DNA from: Pandoraea nosoerga
GTDB lineage: Bacteria > Pseudomonadota > Gammaproteobacteria > Burkholderiales > Burkholderiaceae
Direction: 5' to 3'
Assembly: GCF_902459585.1 (NCBI RefSeq)
Contig: NZ_CABPSC010000001.1
Coordinates: forward strand, 558,001-622,000
DNA: 64,000 bases
A program made the position numbers and the translations under genes. Below, piece after piece: positions 8,683 through 15,821 of the stretch. The notes beneath the pieces were generated by a model, which saw nothing but the letters and a program-made list of their open reading frames with translations, was not told where the DNA came from and searched no databases. Position 1 is the stretch's first letter. Every line of letters begins with the position of its first letter.

Positions 8683-10197
8683 ATGGTCCAGCCGCTCGCT
8701 TTTTCCCTGAACCGCGCCCAGCCGGAAGCGCTGGTCGATCAGATCGTGCGCGAGGTCGAGCGTGCGCTCCAGCGCCGCACGCTCCATGCGGGTGTGCGCA
8801 TGCCGTCGATCCGTTCGCTGGCGAAGGCGCACGGCATCAGTACGTTCACGGTGGTGGAGGCATACGACCGGCTCGTGGCGCGCGGCACGCTGGTCGCGCG
8901 CCGGGGTGCGGGCTTCTTCGTCGCCGGGGCGGCCGACGCCCACGAGAGCGCGGTGCCGGGCCGCAGCGGCGCGCTGGCGACGAGCGGGGCCGCGAGCGAG
9001 GTGACGAATGCGTGGCTGCTCTCGGAGATCTTTGCGGACGACTCCATTGCCGTGAAAAGCGGTTGCGGCTGGCTGCCGGACAGCTGGCTCGACGAGGACG
9101 GCTTGCACGGCGCGCTGCGCTCGCTCTCGAAGGGCCCCGGCGCGCACTTCGCGCATTACGGCCATCCGCACGGTTATGGGCCGCTGCGACAGTGGCTCAC
9201 GCGCCGGCTTGGCGAGTTGTCCATCGACGCGGCGCCCGAACAGATCGTGCTCACGCACGGCGCAACGCAGGCGCTCGATCTGGTCGTGCGCACGTTGCTC
9301 AAGCCGGGCGACACCGTGCTGGTCGAGGCGCCGGCGTACTGCAATCTGCTGGCGGTGTTGCGCCTGGCCGGGCTCAACGTGGTGGGAATCGAACGAACCG
9401 AGGCGGGGCTGGATCTCGCCGCGCTGGAACAGGCGGCGCAAACGCACCGGCCGCGAGCGTTCTTCATCAATCCGGCGCTGCAAAACCCGTTGGGGACGTC
9501 GCTCACGCCGGCGCTCGCGCATCGCATTCTGCAATGTGCCGAGCAGCACGGCTTCTGGCTCGTCGAGGACGATATCTACCGGGAGCTGGCGCCGGCGGGC
9601 ACGCCGTCGCTCGCGGCGATGGACGGCCTGTCGCGCGTAATCTATGTATCGAGCTTCTCGAAGACGATCTCGCCGTCGGTGCGCGTGGGGTATCTGGCGT
9701 GTTCGCGCGATCTGGCGCATGAGATCGCGCGCAGCAAGATGGTGGCGGGGCTGACGTCCTCGGAGATCAACGAACGCATCGTGCATGCGATCCTGACCGA
9801 GGGACGACACCGCAAGCACATCGAGCGCCTGTCGGACCGGCTCACGCGCTCGCGCGCCCGGCTCATCACGCAACTGCAGACGCACGGGGTGACGTTGCTG
9901 GCGCAGCCCGAGGGCGGCATGTTCGTGTGCGGCAGCTTGCCGGAGACGGCGCCCCCGGCGCGCGAACTGGCCGAAGCCGCGCTGCTCGAGAGCATCATGC
10001 TCGCGCCGGGCGAGTTTTTCCTGCCGCACGGCGATCCGTGCCGATGGTTCCGCTTCAATGTCGCTTATTCGGACGACGCCCGCCTGTTCCGATTCCTCGA
10101 TCGCGCGGCGGCGGGGAAGCTCGCCGGGGCAACAGCCGTTACTGCCATGACAGCCGCTACAGCCGTTCGCGACCACTCGGCTTCGGGAGCGGTTTGA
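8683..10197 (+). CDS. MocR-type transcriptional regulator (GntR winged helix fused to aminotransferase-like domain)
   Basis: Encodes 504 residues. Residues about 12-80 form a GntR winged helix (MPSIRSLAKAHGISTFTVVEAYDRL). About 125-490 is a class I aminotransferase fold with HGATQALDL, Asp296 in VEDDIYRE and the PLP Lys327 in SSFSKTISP. MocR proteins sense PLP or PLP-substrate adducts and regulate neighbouring amino-acid genes. It is divergent from the beta-alanine aminotransferase, and the intervening 205 bp carries phased CTGTATYGG repeats. Activation of that aminotransferase by a beta-alanine-like signal, as GabR does for GABA, is the inference. The ATG at 8683 has GAGG about 11 bases upstream; an upstream in-frame extension lacks conserved features. 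Confidence 0.88.
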   Translation: MVQPLAFSLNRAQPEALVDQIVREVERALQRRTLHAGVRMPSIRSLAKAHGISTFTVVEAYDRLVARGTLVARRGAGFFVAGAADAHESAVPGRSGALATSGAASEVTNAWLLSEIFADDSIAVKSGCGWLPDSWLDEDGLHGALRSLSKGPGAHFAHYGHPHGYGPLRQWLTRRLGELSIDAAPEQIVLTHGATQALDLVVRTLLKPGDTVLVEAPAYCNLLAVLRLAGLNVVGIERTEAGLDLAALEQAAQTHRPRAFFINPALQNPLGTSLTPALAHRILQCAEQHGFWLVEDDIYRELAPAGTPSLAAMDGLSRVIYVSSFSKTISPSVRVGYLACSRDLAHEIARSKMVAGLTSSEINERIVHAILTEGRHRKHIERLSDRLTRSRARLITQLQTHGVTLLAQPEGGMFVCGSLPETAPPARELAEAALLESIMLAPGEFFLPHGDPCRWFRFNVAYSDDARLFRFLDRAAAGKLAGATAVTAMTAATAVRDHSASGAV

Positions 10198-10206
10198 CGA
10201 CGCCGC

Positions 10207-11187
10207 CTAAGCCTCCACCCCGAACCTTTCCCGATAAGCCGCCGGCGTCACGCCGTATTGCCGCTGAAAGGCGCGGCGCAGATTTTGTTCGTCGCCGAAG
10301 CCCACGCGGGCCGCGATACGCTTGAGCGGCGCATCGGAATCGAGCAACGCGAAGCGCGCCGCCTCCAGGCGCATGCGCTCGACCGCCTTCGCCGGGGTCG
10401 AGCCCGTGCGCGCCAGATAGGTGCGCGCGAACGTGCGCGCGCTCATGTTGGCCTGCTCCGCCAGGCGCGCCACCGACAGATCACCATCGAGCCGCGCCGC
10501 CATCCACGCGTGCAACTCGCCAAACGGCGCCCCCGCCGCCATCTGGTCCTGTAGCGGCGGGCTGAACTGCGACTGCCCGCCCGCGCGCTTGAGAAACACC
10601 ACGAGCCGGCGCGCCGCCTGCAGCGCCACGTCCGCGCCGCAATCGTCCTCCACCAACGCCAGCCCGAGATCGATGCCCGCCGTAATTCCCGCCGATGTCC
10701 ACACCGGATCCTCGCGCACGTAAATCGGATCGGACTCGACCCGTGCATTCGGAAAGCAGCTCTGCAACATCGCCGTATCGAGCCAGTGCGTCGTGGCGCG
10801 CCTGCCGTCGAGCAACCCCGCCGAGCCGAGGATGAACGCGCCCACGCACACCGAACACACCCGACGCACGCGCGGCGCATAGCCGCGCAGCCACTCGCCG
10901 ACCGGCCCGGGTACCGCCGGACGGTGCGCCACCGCGCCGCCCACCGCGATCAGGGTGTCGACGTGCATCGCTTCGAGCGCGCGCATCGGCTCGGTGTGCA
11001 GCGTAATGCCCGAGCCCGTCTCGACCGGCCCGCCGTGCTCCGAGACCACCACGGTGCGATAGGGTGCTCCCCGCCCAAGCTCCGTGAAGTTGCGAATCAC
11101 GGCATGGAACGCATCGAGCGGCCCGGCCAGGTCCAGCAGCACGAACGGCGGCACGATGAGAAAAGCAACGAGACGAGGTGGTGTCAT
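10207..11187 (-). CDS. GlxA-type AraC-family transcriptional regulator with DJ-1/PfpI domain
   Basis: Encodes 326 residues. The N-terminal half (about 5-190) is a DJ-1/PfpI, glutamine-amidotransferase-like domain, with VCVGAFILGSAGLLDG around the nucleophile elbow. The C-terminal third (about 220-320) is an AraC double helix-turn-helix with LARTGSTPAKAVERMRLE and IAARVGFGDEQNLRRAFQRQYGVTP-type segments. This is the GlxA architecture used by regulators of amine, betaine and carnitine catabolism. The ligand here is unknown. It follows the MFS gene on the same strand after 63 bp that contain three 11-bp repeats. Its end converges with mocR, 9 bp apart. Confidence 0.88.
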   Translation of the reverse strand: MTPPRLVAFLIVPPFVLLDLAGPLDAFHAVIRNFTELGRGAPYRTVVVSEHGGPVETGSGITLHTEPMRALEAMHVDTLIAVGGAVAHRPAVPGPVGEWLRGYAPRVRRVCSVCVGAFILGSAGLLDGRRATTHWLDTAMLQSCFPNARVESDPIYVREDPVWTSAGITAGIDLGLALVEDDCGADVALQAARRLVVFLKRAGGQSQFSPPLQDQMAAGAPFGELHAWMAARLDGDLSVARLAEQANMSARTFARTYLARTGSTPAKAVERMRLEAARFALLDSDAPLKRIAARVGFGDEQNLRRAFQRQYGVTPAAYRERFGVEA

Positions 11188-11197
11188 GGCGTTGTCA

Positions 11198-11230
11198 GGT
11201 CGTTTTCAGGTCGTTTTCAGGACGTTTTCA
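11198..11230. repeat. Three tandem 11-bp repeats between the MFS gene and the GlxA-type regulator
   Basis: Three consecutive copies of GGWCGTTTTCA (GGTCGTTTTCA twice, GGACGTTTTCA once) lie 11-43 bp upstream of the regulator start. The 11-bp period is close to one helical turn, which would put each copy on the same DNA face. They may be regulator-binding repeats or simple slippage. Confidence 0.8.
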
Positions 11231-11250
11231 GGGCGTGATCTGCCCGTGGA

Positions 11251-12519
11251 TCAGGCCGTCACCGGCGTTTCGCGGCGCCTGGCATCGATGGCATACCACG
11301 CCGTCGCGAGCGCCGCGATCGCAAGCAGCGGAAAGGTTGCCTGGTTGATGGTCGCCCAGCCGAAGCGCGCCAGCAATTGCCCGGCGAAGAGACTCGCGAG
11401 CGCCGTCCCGGCGAACGTGATGAACTCGTTGGCCGCCTGTGCGCGTGCGCGCTCGGCCGGCCGGTACGACATCGTGAGCAGCGTCGTGCCCCCCACGAAC
11501 ATGAAATTCCACCCCACACCGAGGAACGCGAGCGCCGCATAGAAATACGGCAGGCTCGTCGACGCAAGCGCCAGCACGCCGCACAGCGCGCTCATCGCAA
11601 TCCCGGCAAGCAACACCGGCACCACGCCCCAGCGCTTGACGAGATGCCCCGAGAAGAACGACGGCGCGTACATGCCAACCAGGTGCCATTCGATGATGTG
11701 CGCCCCGTCGTCGATGCTGTGCCCGCACGCAACGGCAGCGATCGGCGTGGCCGTCATCACGAACATCATCACCATGAACCCGATCAGGTTGTTCGCGAGC
11801 GCCGCCACGTAGATCGGCTGACGCATGATCTCGCCGAGCGGTCGCGCGGGCAGCGCCGCGCCGTCTGCCGTGGTGCTGCCGGCCGCATGCACCGGCAGAT
11901 CGCGCAGGAACCCCACGAGCAGCAGGAGCGAGACGCCGGAGAGCAGCGTCACGACGAGATACGAGCCGGCGAACGTGACCGGCGCGAGCCAGTCCTTGCT
12001 GCCGGCGGCCAACGCCGGGCCGATCACCGCAGCGAGCACGCCGCCCGTGAGCACCACCGAAATCGCCCGCGGCTTGTCCTCGACGGGCACGACGTCCGCC
12101 GCCGCCAGACGGTAGTAGCGCGCAAAGGCCTGGAAAACGCCAACGCACGCCGTGCCCGCGCAGAACATCGCGAAATGGCCCTGATAGATCGCCATCACGG
12201 ACACCAGACCGCCGAGCGTGCCGAACGCCGCGCCCAGCGCAAAGCCGAAGCGCTGCCCCATGCGCTGGATCAGCATCGACGCGAAGATCGTGGTGATCGC
12301 CGAGGCCACCGTGATGAGCGAGAACGGCAGCGTGGCGTATCCCTTGTCCGATGCCAGCATGTAGCCGACCAGCCCGGTCAGCGTAAGGTCGACCGACAGC
12401 GCAGCGGTGTAGAGCGCCTGACAGGCGGCGAGCACGGCCGCATAACGGCGGCCCAGCTTGCGCGCGGGTCCGGGCGGCTCGGAAGAGGGCGCGGCGCGCC
12501 CGGCAATGGCATCGGTCAT
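11251..12519 (-). CDS. MFS transporter
   Basis: Encodes 422 residues with about 12 hydrophobic segments, a major facilitator superfamily inner-membrane transporter. The chosen ATG at 12519 gives a short polar N-terminus before the first helix (RRYAAVLAACQALYTAALS); an in-frame upstream extension is Cys/Trp-rich and looks non-coding. Blocks such as GVFQAFARYYRLAAADV and FLGVGWNFMFVGGTTLL resemble predicted permeases of the YajR-like group, but the substrate cannot be read from sequence. The downstream GlxA-type regulator suggests it imports or exports a compound sensed by that regulator. Confidence 0.8.
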   Translation of the reverse strand: MTDAIAGRAAPSSEPPGPARKLGRRYAAVLAACQALYTAALSVDLTLTGLVGYMLASDKGYATLPFSLITVASAITTIFASMLIQRMGQRFGFALGAAFGTLGGLVSVMAIYQGHFAMFCAGTACVGVFQAFARYYRLAAADVVPVEDKPRAISVVLTGGVLAAVIGPALAAGSKDWLAPVTFAGSYLVVTLLSGVSLLLLVGFLRDLPVHAAGSTTADGAALPARPLGEIMRQPIYVAALANNLIGFMVMMFVMTATPIAAVACGHSIDDGAHIIEWHLVGMYAPSFFSGHLVKRWGVVPVLLAGIAMSALCGVLALASTSLPYFYAALAFLGVGWNFMFVGGTTLLTMSYRPAERARAQAANEFITFAGTALASLFAGQLLARFGWATINQATFPLLAIAALATAWYAIDARRRETPVTA

Positions 12520-12578
12520 TTGCGTGTCCTGAAACAAGTGAGGAGTCCGTGGGAGGGCCCCATCTTGCCGTCGGCCAC

Positions 12579-12596
12579 ATTGGCACGAATGCCAAT
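12579..12596. promoter_or_regulatory. Perfect inverted repeat ATTGGCA-N4-TGCCAAT upstream of the MFS gene
   Basis: Seven-base arms with a 4-base spacer (ATTGGCACGAATGCCAAT) sit 60 bp upstream of the MFS start and about 225 bp upstream of urtA. The size and symmetry suit a dimeric repressor or activator site. Proximity favours control of the MFS/GlxA unit. The regulator is unknown. Confidence 0.5.
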
Positions 12597-12621
12597 CATG
12601 CATCAAAAAATGCCACGCCGC

Positions 12622-12677
12622 GCACCACCCGCCGCGCGCCAACTCGGTGCGCACCAACTCTGCGCGCGCCCGCACCA
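12622..12677 (+). promoter_or_regulatory. Possible NtrC half-sites upstream of urtA
   Basis: Three GCACCA hexamers occur at 12622, 12651 and 12672, the second as GGTGCGCACCA. They lie 75-130 bp upstream of the sigma-54 core promoter, the usual place for enhancer-binding proteins. GCACCA resembles an NtrC half-site, but the paired inverted half is weak and the region is GC-rich, so this is tentative. Confidence 0.3.
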
Positions 12678-12751
12678 ACGTGTTTCGCGCCCACGGCCGG
12701 CACGTGCGCTCCCGGGGCCGTCAGGCCCATCGCGCCGCCGTCGCGCGTCCC

Positions 12752-12766
12752 TGGCACGCCCTTTGC
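12752..12766 (+). promoter_or_regulatory. Sigma-54 (RpoN) promoter of the urt operon
   Basis: The sequence TGGCACGCCCTTTGC matches the -24/-12 consensus TGGCACG-N4-TTGC exactly, with GG and GC separated correctly. Transcription would begin near 12777, giving a 5' leader of about 45 bases before the urtA ATG. RpoN/NtrC control under nitrogen limitation is well established for urea transport genes. Confidence 0.8.
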
Positions 12767-12785
12767 GTAACTCTCCCCGTACCGG

Positions 12786-12804
12786 ATCGACCGGTCTAAC
12801 CAGA
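12786..12804. promoter_or_regulatory. 19-bp box shared with the amino-acid transporter promoter (copy 1)
   Basis: The sequence ATCGACCGGTCTAACCAGA lies just downstream of the predicted urtA start point. The same box with one change (A to G) is at 19957-19975, just downstream of another sigma-54-like element. Read on the other strand it contains TGGTTAGACCG, similar to half-palindromes of FadR-type GntR regulators (TGGT-N3-ACC). It may be a repressor operator. Confidence 0.5.
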
Positions 12805-12821
12805 AAAGGGGAAGACGTACC

Positions 12822-14078
12822 ATGAAACGACGCACGCTACTCCAGATGGCGGCCCTCTCGGGCGCCGCATCGCTCACGGGCATGGCGCCCAGCTTGTTCG
12901 CGCAGAGCAAGCAGCCCATCAAGGTCGGCATCCTGCACTCGCTCTCGGGCACGATGGCCATCTCGGAGACGTCGCTCAAGGACGTGGCCCTCATGACCAT
13001 CGCCGACATCAACGCCCGCGGCGGCGTCATGGGCCGGCCGCTCGAGGCCGTGGTCGTCGACCCCGCGTCGAACTGGCCGCTCTTCGCCGAGAAGGCGCGC
13101 CAGCTTCTCACCAAAGACAAGGTCGCGGCCGTGTTCGGCTGCTGGACTTCCGTCTCGCGCAAGTCGGTCCTGCCCGTCTTCGAGGAACTCAACGGCCTGC
13201 TCTATTACCCGGTGCAGTACGAAGGCGAGGAGATGTCGAAGAACGTCTTCTACACCGGCGCCGCGCCGAACCAGCAGGCAATCCCCGCCGTGGAGTACCT
13301 GATGGGCAAGGAAGGCGGCGGCGCCAAGCGCTTCTTCCTGCTCGGCACCGACTACGTCTACCCGCGCACGACCAACAAGATCCTGCGCGCCTTCCTGCAC
13401 TCGAAGGGCGTGGACGACAAGGACATCCAGGAGGTCTACACGCCGTTCGGCCACAGCGACTACCAGACCATCGTCGCCAACATCAAGCAGTTCGCGCAGG
13501 GCGGCAAGACGGCCGTCGTCTCGACCATCAACGGCGACTCGAACGTGCCGTTCTACAAGGAACTGGGCAACCAGGGCCTGAAGGCCACCGACGTGCCGGT
13601 CGTGGCGTTCTCCGTGGGTGAAGAGGAGTTGCGCGGCATCGACACGAAGCCGCTCGTGGGCCACCTCGCGGCATGGAACTACTTCATGTCGGTCAAGAAC
13701 CCGACCAACGATTCGTTCAAGAAGCAGTGGTTCGCCTACGTCAAGGCGAAGAACCTGCCGGGCGGCGACAAGCGCGTGACGAACGATCCGATGGAAGCGA
13801 CCTTCGTCGGCATGCACATGTGGAAGCAGGCCGTGGAGAAGGCCGGCAGCGTGGACGTCGACAAGGTCCGCGCCGCCATGGTCGGCCAGAGCTTCAAGTC
13901 GCCCGACGGTTTCGACATGGTCATGGACGGCAACCACCACCTGCACAAGCCGGTAATGATTGGCGAAATCCGCCCGGACGGCCAGTTCAACGTGGTGTGG
14001 AAGACCAAGTCGACGGTGCGTGCGCAACCGTGGAGCCCGTTCATCGCGGGCAATGAAGGCAAGCCCGACAAGGTCTGA
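12822..14078 (+). CDS. urtA: Urea ABC transporter, substrate-binding protein
   Basis: Encodes 418 residues. The N-terminus MKRRTLLQMAALSGAASL is a twin-arginine-like or Sec signal with KRR; the periplasmic domain starts around QPIKVGILHSLSGTMAISE. Blocks such as VFGCWTSVSRKSVLPVFEE, LLYYPVQYEGEE and FLLGTDYVYPRTTNKI are typical of UrtA, which binds urea and short-chain amides. It is the first gene of urtABCDE. A strong ribosome site (AAGGGGAAG) and a sigma-54 promoter precede it. A hairpin follows, consistent with higher expression of the binding protein than of the membrane parts. Confidence 0.95.
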   Translation: MKRRTLLQMAALSGAASLTGMAPSLFAQSKQPIKVGILHSLSGTMAISETSLKDVALMTIADINARGGVMGRPLEAVVVDPASNWPLFAEKARQLLTKDKVAAVFGCWTSVSRKSVLPVFEELNGLLYYPVQYEGEEMSKNVFYTGAAPNQQAIPAVEYLMGKEGGGAKRFFLLGTDYVYPRTTNKILRAFLHSKGVDDKDIQEVYTPFGHSDYQTIVANIKQFAQGGKTAVVSTINGDSNVPFYKELGNQGLKATDVPVVAFSVGEEELRGIDTKPLVGHLAAWNYFMSVKNPTNDSFKKQWFAYVKAKNLPGGDKRVTNDPMEATFVGMHMWKQAVEKAGSVDVDKVRAAMVGQSFKSPDGFDMVMDGNHHLHKPVMIGEIRPDGQFNVVWKTKSTVRAQPWSPFIAGNEGKPDKV

Positions 14079-14096
14079 CCGCCCCTTCCACTCCAG

Positions 14097-14127
14097 GCGC
14101 CGGAGCGACCGAGACGGTCTCCGGCGC
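14097..14127 (+). other. Intercistronic hairpin between urtA and urtB
   Basis: A 9-bp stem (GCGCCGGAG / CTCCGGCGC) with a 13-base loop and no T tract sits between urtA and urtB. Such hairpins after binding-protein genes often protect the upstream mRNA or partly attenuate downstream transcription. Confidence 0.55.
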
Positions 14128-14141
14128 GCGCAGAGGTTTCG

Positions 14142-15821
14142 ATGATAACGATAAGACGCTGGACCGCTGCCGCCCTTGTCCTGCTTTCGCTGGGCGCAGC
14201 GCTCATCACGCCGGGGACGGCCGCGGCCGCCGCGGATCCCGGGGCTGCCACGGCACCCGCGGCGCCCACGGTTGTGACGCCGGTCTCGATCACGAACGCC
14301 GATCTGGCCGCCCTCGCGGGCGACGATTTCGACGCCAAGGCCCAGGCGATCGACCATCTCGCGGCCGACGGCTCGCCGCAGGCCGCCGCGCTCCTCAAGG
14401 CACTGGCCGACGACTCCGCCGTGGCCGTGGGCGAGCGCATCGCCATCCCGGACGGCGACCGGTACGTCGACCCGATCACCGGCGCGACGGTCAAGGCCGA
14501 CGACGCCGGCTCGCTCACGCTCAACAACGTGCTGCGCGCCAAGGTGGCCACCGCCGCCGCCGCGGGCGCCCTGCTCTCGCCCGATCGCGACGCGCGCGCC
14601 CGCGCCATCGACACGATGCTGCAAAACCCCTCGCCCGCGTTCAAGTCGCTCGTGGACAAGGCGCGCGCGAAGGAAACCGACCCGGCGCTCAAGCCGCGTC
14701 TCGACCAATTGTGGGCGCAAACCGCGCTGCACGACGCCGATCCGGCCAAGCGCCGCGAAGCCATCGACCTCATTGCCGCAGCGGGCGATCCGCAGATGCG
14801 CGACCTGTTGCTGCCGATCGTCGCAAAACAGGCCGACGGCACTTACGCCGAAAGCGACGCGAGCGTGCGCGGCGCCGCCGACATCGCCCTGACGAAGCTG
14901 GCCTCGGCGCAGCGTCGCAGCGAGTTCTTCGGCACGGTGTTCGCCGGCCTGTCGCTCGGCAGCGTGCTGCTGCTCGCCGCGCTGGGGCTGGCCATCACAT
15001 ACGGCCTGATCGGCGTGATCAACATGGCGCACGGTGAATTCCTGATGGTGGGCGCCTATGCCACCTATGTCGTGCAGACGCTCTTTCAGCGCTTTCTGCC
15101 CGGCGCGTTCGACTGGTATCTCGTGGCCGCCGTACCGGCCGCCTTCCTCGTGGCCGCGGCACTCGGCCTCGTGCTCGAGCGCACCGTCATCAAGCATCTC
15201 TACGGCCGTCCGCTCGAGACGCTGCTCACCACCTTCGGTATCAGCCTGCTGCTGATCCAGGCGGTGCGCACGCTGTTCGGCGCGCAGAACGTCGAGGTCG
15301 TCAACCCGTCTTGGATGAGCGGCGGCATTGCCGTGCTGCCCAACCTGATGCTGCCCTACAACCGCATCGTGATTCTCGCGTTCGCGCTGGTCGTCGTGGC
15401 GCTCACGTGGTCGGTGCTCAATCTCACGCGTCTCGGCCTGTTCATCCGCGCCGTCACGCAGAACCGTTCGATGGCCGCGTGCGTCGGCGTGAAGACGGGC
15501 CGCGTCGACAGCTACGCGTTCGCCTTCGGCGCCGGCATCGCCGGCCTGGGCGGCTGCGCGCTCTCGCAGATCGGCAACGTCGGCCCGGATCTCGGGCAGA
15601 GCTACATCATCGACTCGTTCATGGCCGTGGTGCTGGGCGGCGTGGGACAGCTCGCGGGCACGATCGTGGGCGCATTCGGCCTGGGCATTGCCAACAAGCT
15701 GCTCGAGCCGGTGTGGGGCGCCGTGCTCGCGAAGATCGCCGTGCTGATCCTGATCGTGCTGTTCATCCAGAAACGCCCGCAGGGCATGTTCGCGCTCAAA
15801 GGGCGCAGCGCGGAGGCCTGA
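14142..15821 (+). CDS. urtB: Urea ABC transporter, permease UrtB
   Basis: Encodes 559 residues. A signal-like N-terminus is followed by about 240 periplasmic residues with HEAT-like helical character (DDFDAKAQAIDHLAADGSPQAA, ADPAKRREAIDLIAAAGDPQ). The Liv-type inner-membrane permease core begins around residue 265 (FAGLSLGSVLLLAALGLAITYGLIG). The long N-terminal domain distinguishes UrtB from LivH and is normal for the family. The permease part has the INMAHGEFLMVGAY and GVGQLAGTIVGAFGLG signatures. It ends immediately before the urtC start. Confidence 0.93.
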   Translation: MITIRRWTAAALVLLSLGAALITPGTAAAAADPGAATAPAAPTVVTPVSITNADLAALAGDDFDAKAQAIDHLAADGSPQAAALLKALADDSAVAVGERIAIPDGDRYVDPITGATVKADDAGSLTLNNVLRAKVATAAAAGALLSPDRDARARAIDTMLQNPSPAFKSLVDKARAKETDPALKPRLDQLWAQTALHDADPAKRREAIDLIAAAGDPQMRDLLLPIVAKQADGTYAESDASVRGAADIALTKLASAQRRSEFFGTVFAGLSLGSVLLLAALGLAITYGLIGVINMAHGEFLMVGAYATYVVQTLFQRFLPGAFDWYLVAAVPAAFLVAAALGLVLERTVIKHLYGRPLETLLTTFGISLLLIQAVRTLFGAQNVEVVNPSWMSGGIAVLPNLMLPYNRIVILAFALVVVALTWSVLNLTRLGLFIRAVTQNRSMAACVGVKTGRVDSYAFAFGAGIAGLGGCALSQIGNVGPDLGQSYIIDSFMAVVLGGVGQLAGTIVGAFGLGIANKLLEPVWGAVLAKIAVLILIVLFIQKRPQGMFALKGRSAEA

